64,000 nucleotides of DNA from Viscum album (lineage: Eukaryota > Streptophyta > Magnoliopsida > Santalales > Viscaceae). The notes under the pieces are model-generated. The model ran no database searches and was not told the DNA's origin. It was given only the letters and a program-made list of their open reading frames with translations. This document shows, piece by piece, positions 21,978-34,260 of this stretch. The translations under genes were made by a program, and so were the position numbers. The stretch covers positions 52,436,605 to 52,500,604 of the forward strand of contig OY728160.1 of NCBI GenBank assembly GCA_963277665.1, given 5' to 3'. Numbering within the stretch: position 1 is the stretch's first letter; every line of letters begins with the position of its first letter.

Positions 21978-22374
21978 CACTACATAACAAAATCACATTG
22001 TGAATTACCAATTATATTTCTGAATTATTATTATAAGTCCCAATGAATTTAATTCACTCTAAAACATAATTCACCCCAGAAAAAACCCCATGAATTTTAT
22101 TCACCCCAGAATATGCCCCATTTATTTAATTCACCCCCTAAACAGACCCCATGGAAAATAAATTAACATCTTGAATCCATTTCACAACATGAAATGTATT
22201 TTTCTATATTTTTTCCAGGATGATAAATTTGTGGAGAATGGGAATTGTCAATTTTGTGACATAAATGGATAATTCACATCATGAATTTTCCAAGCCCAAC
22301 CCAATTTTAAATCCATTTTTGTTATATATTCTTGTAATTGTGTACCAATAATGACAATATCCCTTCTAGTAGTG
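21978..22374. mobile_element. CACTA-like non-autonomous DNA transposon (about 397 bp)
   Basis: The left end reads CACTACATAACAAAATCACA, and the right end read on the other strand gives CACTACTAGAAGGGATATTG. These are imperfect inverted repeats starting with CACTAC, the signature of CACTA (En/Spm) transposons. The interior has sub-terminal short repeats (see 22,040-22,155), also usual for that group. It is too short to encode a transposase. The flanking 3 bases (TAT and AGT) do not match, so the target duplication is not confirmed. Confidence 0.45.
22040..22155 (+). repeat. Minisatellite of about 32-base units
   Basis: Three to four imperfect copies share the blocks AATTCACCCC, AGAA and CCCCATGAATTT (starts near 22,070, 22,099 and 22,131, with a weaker one near 22,040). 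They lie inside the CACTA-like element. Confidence 0.7.
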
Positions 22375-24174
22375 AGTTATAAAAATTTTATATAATATAA
22401 AATAAAAAACAATTTTGATCCATGTTTTTTGAATATGGAGCTTTATGTTATTCCTTATGATTATTCTTTAACATCTCGATATATTGTTGACGGAATTTAT
22501 CGTTCTCATTGATCGTAATGGTGAAGTCGATCATAATTATGAATATGAGGCTTTATTATCCCCTTTCTTACTTTCATGGTAGGTTGTCTATAATGAATGC
22601 GTATGGTCTGATTAAATTATCTAATTACTTCCAATGACTATGATATTAAGCTTAATGTTGTGTGCATGACCAACTATATAGATAAATCGCTTTGGGATAA
22701 TTATTATTTATTTTTAACTTTCATTGGACCATGTTGGATCTATTGGCATTGAGATAGGGTATTTGTCTATCTATAATGTGAGACTACCCTTCAAATTAAT
22801 AATGAACCTATATTTGTTATTTTTGTTTTGTTTTTAGCACGTGGATTTCGCAAATTAATTGATATAATTAATTGGAATGGAATCAAATTTTGGTTTATTT
22901 ATGAGATGGAATCACCTGGATTAAAAAATTATTAATTATAAAGTTAAATTGATTCTGTAAAATTTATAAATGAAATGTATAATTCCAAGAATATGGGTAA
23001 ATGAATGAATTAACCATTATAGATTATGGTAATAGTATTGTTTCTCATCCATGTATTTCTTTTTTATATTTAATTCATATTGACTTTACTATGATGGATT
23101 CCTAAGGGATGGTGAGCGTATTTTTTTTTTGTGATTGTTGAATTTATTGACATGTACTTGATATGGGTGATTTAGTGAACTATATTTAATGTCTAATGGA
23201 AGGATGAAAGGTTACATTATTTCCTGAGGTAAAGATGCATGGATTAAAGATCCACCTGAGGGAATGATTCATGGGATACAATACACCTGAAGGAATGTTT
23301 CACAATCACTGGATGTGTGATGGTGAGTAGTATAATTATATTAGATGCATGAGGGGAAGATTCGGGACGACCATAGGGTAGGGAATACATTTTCATGATA
23401 TATTGTGTGTGGTTAATCCTTATAAAATGATCCTTTGCCAACATGGGTGATATATCCCAATATAATAGGACCCATACATACATTGAGAAATTCAATATGG
23501 TGTCGAAGCAGGTTTGAATGACCTCAGGTGGAAATCTAATGCTTGAGGGGTTTTTGTTCATTTGATTCCCCACATTAATTGATTACCTAATACCACTTGT
23601 TTATCACTTTTTTACATGAAACTGTTATTTAGAAAGTACCAGTTTAAAAATAGTGGGTTTGAACTATTTAGTTTTACTAAAAACCTATTGGTGCCGCCAG
23701 TTAGTACCAGGGAATAATTCATGATTGCTGGTTTGGATAAGGGAAAGGGACCCTGTTTTTTATTGCTTGAGAGTGGGTTAGAGAATGCATATGGGACCGA
23801 CATGGTGTTTGGTAACCTAGGTCTTCTGGATACTTTATTTAAGTCTTTTAGTAATTTATTTATATAAATTTCAACATATAATTTATTTTTATTCATCCAA
23901 TCATCAAATTTTCCTGATATTATTTTATTATTTTATTTATCCTTTATACAGTTATTGGATTCATTATTATTTATATAGTTTCATATATTTTTGAAAATAT
24001 TTATATAATTTCATCTATTATTTAAACTCTTTATATGGGGATATAGTCTCCAAAGAATGTTCCATACAACCCTCCTGCTAGTCGAAAGCCTCTGGCATAT
24101 GGGGAAGCACTCTTGAGGTCACATAATCCACCCAACTCTATAACATGATGGTGTTCCAGGTCAGGGATGTTACA
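22375..24174 (+). repeat. E2 5' LTR (left limit uncertain)
   Basis: The end is secure: GCTAGTCGAAAGCCTCTGGC (24,077) followed by GGGGAAGCACTCTTGAGGTC matches the E1 LTR tail at 3,968-4,012, and the LTR ends in GGGATGTTACA before a primer-binding site. Upstream similarity to E1 fades, so the start is unknown. Reading frames at 23,244-23,896 on the - strand are chance openings within the LTR. Confidence 0.6.
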
Positions 24175-24177
24175 AAG

Positions 24178-24189
24178 TGGTATCATATC
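24178..24189 (+). other. Primer-binding site of E2, initiator-Met tRNA type
   Basis: TGGTATCATATC, four bases after the LTR end, matches TGGTATCAGAGC at 10 of 12 positions. Confidence 0.8.
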
Positions 24190-26020
24190 ATTAGTATTAT
24201 TTTCTGTTATTTTACTATTTGGGAAATGTACAAATGATACTTTGTTATTTTAAGGCATGGTAATGATATATTCCATAGGTGTGGCTAGTACATGTTAGGG
24301 GTAAATTTTAGTTCCTAGGATTGGGATTGTTATTTATATTGTTCTCTTTTTATACTTTTTATGTTACATCACCTTGGGTGATTCACTTGGTGTGTGATGT
24401 TACTATTTATTGAGATTTTACTCATGTGAAAGTATGACATGTGATGAGTACGCATGCATCATGATAAGAACATTGGGATATATATTAGTATGAATCGTTC
24501 AATATAGGTAGAGAGATATTATATGTGATATATATTCCTTGTTGAACTGTGAGATTTAACCCCTTGATATGTCTTATAAAATAAATGATTTAAAATATTA
24601 AGCTAGGTCAATTCATTTGATATGAATTGTTTAGAGGAAACAAGATTCAATAGTTCTATATTTTATTACTTGTTGAGGTTTACCATGGTGTGTATCATGT
24701 GCTATAAGAAGTGTGTTTGTATTTATAGACAAAATTTCACTTCTTAATCATTGAATCGAGCATAAAATGATTGGAATTCAGTATGACCCTAATGTACTTG
24801 GTCCTGAACGTCTTGAATATTCATAGAATCAAATGGATGATCAGATCTAAGATAGATTACTAAGGGTTTTTTAATCTATAGATAGGGAAAATATTTATGT
24901 CGTACCCTTAATTTCTGATATAGAGATAGTGTTTTCACTAAAGATTCCATTTACATTCAGTGGGGAGTGAGGCCCATAGGAAGGTAAATTCTGTATTTAA
25001 TAATTCTATATGATATTCAATAATATAAAGACACTTTTATAATGGTTGGTGAATATTTCTACTTATATTCTTCATGGACCATCCATACATTTGTGTGACA
25101 TTTTTTAGTAAACTAGGTAGAAATATGGGTTATCTTTGAAGGAATTCATTGTGGATTTCCTCATACCATTCTATCTAAAATAATTGAGGGTTGGGAAGGC
25201 TCAAGATTTCATTCTCTTGATATAGGGTGACATGCTAGGGATGGATCACATTGTATGCTTCAATTTTCTATAGTGTGTCTCTCCTTGCCAGCAGTTGAGG
25301 ACATCAGGTGAGTCATTTTTTGGATGGGTGTTTCAATGATATAAGGTTACAAGTGATTTCCTTTTAACTATGTAGCCTTATAGATGTGATGAATCAAACT
25401 TTATCATATAAGGGAATATAATATACCCATTAATTGGTGTCGATGTAGTTTCTGTAGGGATAATTGTGAGTTCTTCATCAACTAGTATGATGCACCGCTA
25501 TGACAATTATCTCCAGGGTAGTTGCAGGAAGAGATGTCAGGGTATCATGAATCCATTTCAAAAATGTGCTCTATTATAGTGCTTTCAGTTTTTAAAGTTT
25601 CTACACAAGTGTTTGAAGTTTCATTACCATTTATTGTTGTGTCATTCATGTGTTAGGATTCATCAACTATAGGGTTTCTATCTGAGAATTTAGTAAATGA
25701 GAAGTGGAAGGGTATTAAGAAATTCCCTTAAATTTTAGAGAGACTCCTCTACCCCACACATATTGTTAGTTAGAGTTCCATAAGATGTTTAGGAAATATT
25801 GAGTGATTTGGTACCCTAATGTACGATCATCAATAATTTGAAGAGGGGACAATACATGTGAGTTATACTGAATCATAGGGAAGAGGGTTGACCCAGTTCC
25901 ATGCTATATAGTCTATTCCAATATGGTTGGATATAAGAGTAATAGCATAATTAATAAAATTCATATATATCCTATAATTTATTTTTTAAGGGGGAATCAC
26001 ATTAAATTATATCTACATAA
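24190..26020 (+). other. gag: E2 leader and expected gag region, not recognisable
   Basis: By position this 1.8 kb should hold the leader and gag of E2. I could not match a convincing gag core or zinc knuckle in any + frame, so it is either too decayed or rearranged. Confidence 0.4.
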
Positions 26021-26029
26021 TTTTAAATT

Positions 26030-26330
26030 GGATTGGGCCTGGTCATGGATTGATTGGTTGGAGCTAGGACTATTGAGACACCATTAGGATACGATCAAAG
26101 GATATCATGCATTATAAGGACTGATCTCTTGAAATTGGTGGTTGTCATTTCCTTTAGGAACACTTTATGATATAAATTAAGGGATTTCATTTGATTCATG
26201 TTTAATATTTGATATTTCTATACCATTATCGTATCAATTATTATTTGAAGAGAGATACATTACTATCTATAAAAGAGGGAATCTATTTTTACATGGGTGA
26301 GTGGAATCATCAGGTAGGTAATACAAAAAT
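26030..26330 (+). pseudogene. E2 aspartic protease remnant
   Basis: VETPLGYDQRISCIIRTDLL (from about 26,068) followed by LVVVISFRNTL and a tract aligning to the family's D-V-I-L-G-M-D-W-L region (YFYTIIVSIII) matches the second half of the gypsy protease. The N-terminal DSG part was not found. It lies the expected distance before reverse transcriptase. Confidence 0.55.
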
Positions 26331-26429
26331 AATTTAGTTTATACTAGAATGTCTCATGGATTTAAGAGTAATACACGTTTTGGATGATGGAGGAATGATG
26401 TAGGATAATTTTAAATCTATAGTGGACTA

Positions 26430-27220
26430 TTCTTGGGATGTATTTCCGGAAGATTTCTTCAGCTTTCCACCCAATTGAGAGATTGAGATCACAATTTTTT
26501 AGTGTTGATACTAGAGAACGGTTGTATTATACTGTATAGAATGGTACTAGAAGAGATACATGGGTTGAAGCTTTTTATGGATTATTTGGAAGCAAGGGGA
26601 TTCATGAAATGTAGTGTGTTTCTATAGGGTCCTCCCTTGATTTTCTCTAAGAAGGATAATAGGACCTTGTGCTTATAAATGGATTATATGAGTCTAAACT
26701 AGATAATGGTAGAGAACCGATATGACCATACATGCATCAATGATCTCTTTGATTAGAAAATACTTTCTAAGATAAATTTTAAGATTATCATTGGGACAAT
26801 GTATCATTACTCATGGGTAATACCATCTGACATACCCTAGACTTCCTTTCAAAGACAGTATGTCTTGTACGAGTTTGTGGTTATTCCATTCAATCATACA
26901 AATCAACTAATGGTATTCAAGGATTTGATGAATTGGATTTTTAATCCTTTCCCAGATCATATTTTGTTAGTTTTTGATGGAATTATACTGGAACACTCCC
27001 ATTAATTAGAGAATCATTACCAATATATGGGCATCATCCTAAGTAGATAAAGGGAGAATCAGCTTTACAACTAGATATCTAAATGTTGTTTCTATATTGA
27101 TAGATTTAATTTCTTGGGATCTGTTATATCATTTTTGTAGAATAATTTGACCTACAGAATGTTGAATCTATGTTATCTTGGAATAATCCCAAGAATTACT
27201 TAAATAATAATATATTCTAT
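26430..27220 (+). pseudogene. E2 reverse transcriptase remnant
   Basis: The start reads GMYFRKISSAFHPIERL, the decayed D-V-F-P-E-D-L-P linker. Blocks then follow in different frames: GPPLIFSKKDNRTLCL (26,620-26,670; family G-A-P-V-L-F-V-K-K-K-D-G), INDLFD (26,735), SDIP then TSFQRQYVLYEFVVIPFNHT (26,827-26,900), DLMNWIFNPFPDHILLVF (26,924-26,977; F-D-G-I replaces the catalytic F-x-D-D), and ISKCCFYIDRFNFLGSVIS (27,075-27,130). The order is that of Ty3/gypsy. At least four frame changes and several stops are present. Confidence 0.8.
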
Positions 27221-27359
27221 GGTTTAGTATGTTATTATCGTATTTTTACAAGAAATGTAATGTTTGGGAATACTGATGTCATGGATCACTTATAAATTAG
27301 TTAATATGGTTTGGTGAGATGCGTGTGAGAGAGATTTTTAGTAGATTAATGGAATTATG

Positions 27360-27755
27360 GCCTCAAAAATTATCCACATCCTACCTTTTCTGGGTAAGGT
27401 ATATACCGTTTACTCTAACACATCGGGATTTAGACGCATAGTAGTTTAATGTATGATGAAAGAGTGGTTTCTTATGAAGCTAAAAAACTAGAACTGAATA
27501 AGTGGAATTACCTTATTCCAGACTGAGATTTGTAGTGTTAGTACATGCCCTGAGATGTTAGAGACTATATCTGATTGGTGAATAGTATTTTGGTGTACAT
27601 AAACAATAATATCCTAAAGAATATATTTTCTCAGTAGGACCTGAACATTTGTTAGAGGAGGTTGGTTGAGTGTATGTAGTATTTTCACCACCAACCAGGG
27701 AATATTTATCCCATGTTTCTGATGGAGAACCTCTCTCTATTTTAAAAAAGCAAAA
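27360..27755 (+). pseudogene. E2 RNase H remnant, truncated
   Basis: VYTVYSNTSGFRR at about 27,400 is the decayed V-x-S-D-A-S start (Asp to Asn). KWNYLIPD, a LVHALRC-like tract and a segment aligning to Y-T-D-H-K-S-L-K-Y-I-F-S-Q-x-D-L-N (about 27,590-27,650, with FSQ, DLN and the following RRWL-like part readable) come next. Similarity stops near 27,750, before the integrase, where K begins on the opposite strand. Confidence 0.68.
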
Positions 27756-27759
27756 ATGA

Positions 27760-27935
27760 AATTTTTTATATTTTCACAACAGTGTATTATAAACCTAAAA
27801 ATATAATTTAATGTAGAGTTATAATAAATTAATATTGATGGAAAAATATTTTAGTGATTTTGATTTCATTCTACAAACCATCTAGTCTGATAGATATTAT
27901 CTAACTCTAAGAGCCAACTAATTCCTCTAAAACGA
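27760..27935 (-). repeat. Probable start of the K 3' LTR
   Basis: On the minus strand the RNase H tail is followed by TTTTAGAGGAATTAGTTGGC (27,943-27,924), the form of a copia polypurine tract leading to a TGTTGG-type LTR start. Only about 170 bases remain before the E2 boundary. No partner LTR was identified. Confidence 0.35.
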
Positions 27936-27984
27936 ACCCTTGTATAGTACATTAACCATGGTTTTAATAGTTAAATATTTCGGT

Positions 27985-28420
27985 GAACCATACTACAACA
28001 TCCCCAACAAATTTTTAACATTCTCATTGATTTAATGATACATTTTCAAGGTGTTTCTCTTTCTTGAATTGGGAGTAAAAGTGTTTTTAGGTAAATAGAA
28101 CTTTAGTTAACAAAGTTTATTATAATATGAGACTTCACATCAACTCTAACAGCTTCATGATGTTGCACAATTCAATTTATTAGAGTAAATACATGATTAA
28201 TATTAATATATTATTACAATATAATTATATGATAAATTATTCCTTGATTCTTATCCATCCAAGAATTCTAAAACCTCTAAGATATAACGAACCAACTGAT
28301 GTCAACGTGTGATCATCTATTGAACCAACCCAACTAACAACCATATATCCCAATAACTCATGTTCTAATTTTATATGATAATTTTTTCTAAAATAAAACA
28401 TTCTAGTAATATGATGAAGA
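27985..28420 (-). pseudogene. K copia RNase H remnant
   Basis: On the minus strand, LEHELLGYMVVSWVGSIDDH (28,365-28,306) matches the copia block L-x-G-Y-x-D-S-D-W-A-G-x-x-D-D-R. Both catalytic-region aspartates of G-Y-x-D-S-D are changed (Y-M-V-V-S). TLTSVGSLYLRGFRI follows (family K-S-T-S-G-Y-x-F). The tail with VRVDVKSHIIINFVN (about 28,150-28,106; family H-I-D-x-R-x-H-F-I-R-E) ends the pol polyprotein. Stops interrupt it. Confidence 0.75.
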
Positions 28421-29330
28421 ATTATTTTTACTTTTGGGTATTGATTTCATTGCGAATATTTTTATCATTCATCATAAAAATTTAAAACAATATTTTGTGT
28501 TGTGTCATTGCTAGATAAGAGATTCTCCATTGATTTCCCAATATTTCTTTTACATAACCTTTTTTTTATCATCGTCCCTTGACAAAATCATTTTTCAGCC
28601 ATTCGATTTTCTATATACCTAGAATAAAATATAATAAAAATATTGAGGATATTTTTTGTATAATATGGTTGATAAATAATTATGACATACCTTCCTCAAT
28701 TTACCCTTATACCAAGGAAAAATTTTAGTCTCCCATCATGGAAATTTCAAACTCATACATTATGTAATATGAAAATAAATTCCATTTTCAAATATTAGAT
28801 ACCCTAACAATAATTTCATCCTCATACATGAGAAATAATATACTTTGATCATTATATTACATGATATAGAGATTTTGATAAACTCTTCCTTATGGGAATC
28901 CAAGCATTATCAAGTATTTATTATAGTTATAATATAAAGATATTAGTGCTTTATTTTACCCCTAAAATTATTTCTTCATGAAAAGTTGTTTAATTTCATT
29001 GTCATATAAAATAAATTAATCTAATTTCCAAATTTAATCATCCGCCTTTGGAAAAAAATTGAAGAATGTTGACTTGAAATCAATTTATAATGCATTGAAT
29101 ACTTTTTCAATTAACATTTACAAGAATAATTAAATAGATTACAATAATTAAATATTAAAAAATGTTCTATTAAATTCAATTCCCTAAATTTGAGAATATT
29201 AATTGCACCCAATTCATTCCTTTTTTTTGAATCACTTCCCCATCTTCATCGATTTTAACATGAACAATCCAATTGTTTCTAATTAGATTTTCCTCTTCTA
29301 TCCTTGGGAAAATTTACCTACTGTGATCCT
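28421..29330 (-). pseudogene. K copia reverse transcriptase remnant
   Basis: The minus strand reads RIEEENLIRNNWIVHVKIDE then DGEVIQKKGMNWV at about 29,300-29,195. This is the copia RT start (W-x-L-V, I-x-x-K-W-V-F-x-V-K, D-G-x-V-x-x-K-A-R-L-V-A). IDFKSTFFNFFPK (29,075-29,037) matches the catalytic Q-M-D-V-K-S-A-F-L-N-G block, and FHDGRLKFFLGIRVN (about 28,750-28,706) matches L-G-x-L-x-Y-F-L-G-x-E-V. The Y-V-D-D box could not be read. The domain is cut from its upstream part by E3 at 29,815. Confidence 0.78.
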
Positions 29331-29810
29331 TTTTTATTTGGATGAGATCGTTATGCGTCACTTTGACCGCATGGAAATTGATACATACAACTTTATAAAA
29401 CCTAGGATCAAATCGAGAGAGTTGCCTGGTTTTCTCAGAGTCTCTATCCTTCTTGTTTTCACTAGAGATAATTTATCAGTAATTATATTTTAATTTTTTA
29501 TTTCAGCACTGATATATACTCTCTATTAAACTATGGATAAAACTATAATTTCAAAATAATTTGTGTATTATTCTGAATTTTTGGGATTCCATATGCTCCC
29601 CAAATAATCTATCAATAGAAATAGTCTCATCTAAGATTTCATCACTATTTTTTAAAATGTTCATTAGATTATTAAATCTTTACATATTCCACAATATTTA
29701 TGTCTTAACCATGATAAGATACTAAAAATAGTTTTTTACCATTTGTACACCTTGATTTTGGATGAATAATATATAAAAATACTATTATCCCCATGATATT
29801 AAAACATATG

Positions 29811-29815
29811 GTTCT
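29811..29815 (+). other. Left target-site duplication of E3 (GTTCT)
   Basis: GTTCT precedes the element and ATTTT (42,826-42,830) follows it. The two differences are both transitions (G/A and C/T), the kind that dominates decay here. It is tentative because the element ends have decayed too. Confidence 0.45.
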
Positions 29816-32800
29816 TATAGTGACATAAAATTTTCATACGTAGATATTACATCTTAATATATGAATATTAATTACATTACATAATGATCCATACTATAAT
29901 CATTCAATTATAGTGCCTTTGGAATCATGGGTACATAAACAACTGGTTCATAAGTAAACTATACCATTTCCATCTATGTCCTTCACAAATAGTACACTTA
30001 TAGGAATATCATATATAATACATTTCTTCAAAACCTTGGGAAAGGAAACATATGATAGGGTGAGATTAGTGGCTCAGTAAGGGATAAAATACGGAGATAT
30101 AAACATAACATGAGCATAATATTTTGTGAACATGAGGATAAGATTTGAAAACCATACACTTCAAATCATAGATTATAAACATTTGTCATGGAATAAATCC
30201 TAGTTTTTTATAATACCTTAATTGTAAGGAAATCAAAGAACATGATCCATAAGAACATAACCTTGACATTATTGGTATATTTTTAGCATAAAATGTGGCA
30301 TAAAAAATAATTTACATAGTAGTGAAGAGTCATTTCCAAGGATATAATAGTGGATTAGGTTCACTACCCAAACTATCCTAGTTGTCTTGGTTTAATTACA
30401 ATACTATCGTTATATATTAGGTTCTCTCTCCATACAATCATACTAATAATGGTTCTCCTAGATTACTATCATAGTGGAGAAATTACCTTTCTAAAATGGA
30501 ATCAATCCCCATTCAAGTCCAATTTGTCTCATCAGTTCTCAATATTTAACCAATTCATTGGAGGGAGATATAGGACTCACCCATCACATAATTAATGTAC
30601 TACATGCATGTTACAAAACATCATAAAATGTTCATTATTTCTGAACCCATGAAAATAAATTGGATTCATAACAAAATTATTGTATCAGAACATATGAAAA
30701 TAAATGGGTTACATAAATATATAGTTATAACATAGCCTATGGAAAAGAAATGTGATTAAAAACATTCCATAATAAAAGTAAACCATAAAATAAAATCATA
30801 ATAATGGTATCATTGAATAATATCCCCTGTAAATATTAATTAACATCAAAGGATGATATCTTATATTGAAAATGATTTTAGAAAAAATACCTCAAACATT
30901 TTCTAAGGAAAATAACATTTCCTTGAAAATTTAATTTTTATACTAGAAATTGCTTAAATATTGTTTATATCCTTTTATTTCAAAATAACCTTGAAAATTT
31001 ATAATGAAATTTTCCAATAAATTTATGATCATGATGGTGTAAATTTTAATTCATATTGTACAAGTTAAAATAAAACACTCTTTTGACACATTGATAAAAT
31101 TTAGATAAGTGAATATTTTCAAAAATGTAAAAGGGGTTTATTAAATCCATTATTTATAAAAATAAAAAATGGGTAAAAATGTCATTAAATATTCATTTTA
31201 TAAAATTAAAATTTTCATTTAATTATTTTTAGAATTCATAGACAAGGAATAAAATAGGTTTTCGACCAAAGAGGGAAATCAAGTCGATTTTCTTTAAAAT
31301 GGTATTTTTGTCTCTTAAGTACCTATAGATAATGAAATGAATGGAAGTAAATTATTTTTATGAAACAACTAGACGATAGTAAAAGTAATGTGATTCTTTA
31401 GAGTTGTATTGAATGATTTCATTATATGAAACATAATCATAAATAATCTCGATAAACAATGAGATTATAACATGAAACTTTTACCACATTGGAATATTTT
31501 CAATGGTAATATACATGAGATAAATCAAATTATATGTATATTTATATCACATAATTTAATGATATTAATCCTAAAACACATTCACTGATACTGTATCACC
31601 ACACAAAATAAACATTTTTTGTATATGGTATTTGTCCCACTGAAATAAAAGTGAGATAAAAACCCCTTACCTTAAGTACTAAATTACATTATACACATTT
31701 GAACCTAATATTTAATAAATATATGTGTATTATAGATCTTTTAAAGAAATATAAATATATATTTTATATCATATATGATTTACTTATGACCTTTTGTTAC
31801 CAGTATATTCAAAATTGTTTATTAAAATCACTTCCTGGGTAATAACTGCTTCGTTTTTCCTATATGTTTTTGTTTGGTATTTTTGGTTCTTTTAATTTTA
31901 TCAATTTAAAATAATTTTAAAATTTTTTAACATTATTTTAATATCATATATATTAATTAAAAACTTATTTATATTAATTCATATATGTTAAACATACAAA
32001 ATTAATTACACCATTCACGGAGACTGTAGGTTATATATACTCTTGAAGGCTATTTCCATTTTCTAAATTGATAAAAATAAATAAAGGTAAATAGTTAATT
32101 GAATTTATAAATTAATTAATATTTAATATATATCACATATATTAATTAAAATTATCCTTATTACCTTCCATGTAAATCATTCATGAAAAACAAATCACAT
32201 CACTTTGTGAAGCTATAGTCTAACAAGCACAGAATCAACATTATCTTATTCCCATGGAATGGAATGTAAGAATTTATATATTAAATTATTGATAAATAAT
32301 TATTATTTTGTTTCAAATTAGATATAAATATTTTAAATACATTATTATATCCATCCATTAGTGGTGGTGACGGAAAAATAACTACATCAGTTCACGAGAT
32401 GGTAGTTCAACGTGCACACGATTGATGGTTTCATTTTCCATTTTATGGAAGGGGATATGAATATTGGTTGTTCCATAAAAATAATAAAGTCTAATTATGT
32501 GTTATATAATGAATCTATTATAAGGAGATTATAAATACATGAATGATGGTGGTATGAGAAGAAGTAAAAAAGATCATATTAAAGACAGTAACTTTCACAA
32601 AGAACAATCTATTTTGGATATATATTTTAATGAATCTATGAGAGAAATATTTGGAAGATCATCTAATTTAGAACGTGTATAAGGGTTTTTGGAGATATTT
32701 TCACAGTTTTTCTTGACCCACAGTTCTTAATATGTGTGAATAAGTGAGAGGATGATGTTCCATTTTATAATTGAGGAGGGGTGGATTATTGAAAATACCC

Positions 32801-33964
32801 AAAACTATTCAATAATGGGAATTAAAAATCACCAAAAGCAACTAAAAACTTATAAATTATGTATTTTAGTTATGATATAGTCTATAAAAATCTCCATAAA
32901 ATTTTTTTTATTCATTTTATTTATTTTCCTGTTGGTTTACTTAATTTTCCTATTTTATTTTTCACCATGAAAACTTGTACATTTCTATTTACCTAGGTAA
33001 TTTATCCTTTAGGAATACAATTAAAATGAGAATTATTATATAATTAATAAAAAATTATATTAAATATAAATTTTTTTAAATAAAAACCTATGTTTTTGGA
33101 AAATTAATTTTATTACAAGAACATGTAAATCACAATGCCTTGTTTGAACATCAATCGTAGTAATAAATTTTTATTGTCTTTAATAACATTTCAAGACAAA
33201 AAATATTTAACCTTATTTTATAATCTAAAAAATTATTATTAAAAATTTCCAAACCATATTATCAAATTAAAATCACATAAGAGGAAAAATGTATTTTAAT
33301 ATTAATCTCACACGTGCAATGAAAATCCAGTTTTTTCAAAGAGAAACATTTAAAAATCATAGAACCTTTTAATATAAAAATTCAATATTAATTTGATTAT
33401 AAAGAATTATATTGTATTAATAAATATATAATTGATTTAATTTTACATTGAAAACAATAATAAACTAATATATATTTTGTAATTGATTTATATGAAAATG
33501 CTTTTTTTAAAATAAGATTTTTTTATTATTCATCGAAAAAATAATATTTTCATAAAATTATAAAAAATTCACTCAAAGATAATTTTTTCATGAATATATA
33601 AAAAATAAAGTTTTTTACAAAAAAAATTCTAAAAGTAGAACAAATTACTTTTAATATTTATTTTAATAGTGCAATAATAACATTTTTTATAAAATGGCAT
33701 TTTTGAAACTTATAATAACTTTATTAAAAATTAACTAATTTTTTATAAATATGATTTATTTATATAAAACCATTAAAAATTAAATTTATAATGTGGTTAT
33801 TCATATTCATATCACATTTTTAAATTTTTATTTTATAAAGGTCATAATTAGAAAATAATATTAATAGTATATCATGGTTATTTAAAACATGGTGATGTGT
33901 GTAACACAAGCTCTCAAAGAAATTACATCTATCGAAAAAATTTCAAAAAACATAGGGTGTTAAA
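29816..33964 (-). repeat. E3 3' LTR (left copy)
   Basis: It matches 39,010-42,825. ATCTTAATATATGAATATT occurs at 29,851 and 39,043, CACATAATAAA-type blocks recur through both copies, and GTGTAACACAAGCT occurs at 33,899 and 42,761. On the minus strand it begins TTTAACACCCTATG (family TGTAACACCC). It carries one copy of each motif that is doubled in E5: CGTGCACACG near 32,410 and the CCCCTTACC block near 31,666 (plus-strand reading). Confidence 0.88.
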
Positions 33965-33965
33965 T

Positions 33966-33982
33966 TATACCACACCCCCCCA
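33966..33982 (-). other. E3 polypurine tract
   Basis: On the minus strand, GGGGGGGTGTGGTAT lies directly before the LTR start. It appears on the given strand as ATACCACACCCCCCC. Confidence 0.8.
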
Positions 33983-34019
33983 ATTAAAATCAATTTAAGA
34001 AAAAAAAATCATTACATAG

Positions 34020-34260
34020 ATAGATAAATTTGAATACATCTACCTCATAATATCCTTATGTTCCCACATTAGCTTCTTCAAATTAACAATTACACCACAA
34101 ACCATTTACCAGGTGTCTAGAATTATTTTGTTGAAATTATTCTATATGGTTCATAATATGAAATGTTTTTTTATATGAATGGTAATTTTATAATTGTATG
34201 AAATATAAGTTCTATGCATGTGAAAGGTCTGGAATGTACTTCCTCATGAAAGATACATTG
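34020..34260 (-). pseudogene. E3 chromodomain remnant
   Basis: The minus-strand frame reads HVSFMRKYIPDLSHA at about 34,250-34,206, the exact landmark at the end of chromovirus integrase. NLYFIQL, NYHSYKKTFHIMNHIE and NNSRHLVNGLWCNC follow, then FEEANVGT (family V-E-E-A-T-W-E). It assigns E3 to the chromoviruses. Several stops occur, and the W-E of the last motif is lost. Confidence 0.78.

Larger units (their letters stand above)
22375..27755 (+). mobile_element. E2: Tekay-type gypsy element, 3'-truncated
   Basis: Its recognisable parts are the end of a 5' LTR, a primer-binding site, then protease, reverse transcriptase and RNase H on the + strand. The LTR tail at 24,055-24,174 aligns with the E1 LTR tail, which shows the same family group. 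Integrase, chromodomain and 3' LTR are missing. The sequence switches to a - strand copia element (K) at about 27,760. The LTR start is not resolved, and the left limit given is only the end of the CACTA-like element. Confidence 0.72.

Noticed and set aside
22040..22155. Evenly spaced repeats that could suggest a CRISPR array
   Set aside because: Units are directly adjacent and imperfect with no unique spacers, and the context is plant nuclear repeats, so it is a minisatellite.
23244..23896. Two minus-strand open stretches of 94-109 codons
   Set aside because: They lie within the E2 LTR, have no recognisable domain, and there is no adjacent gene structure.
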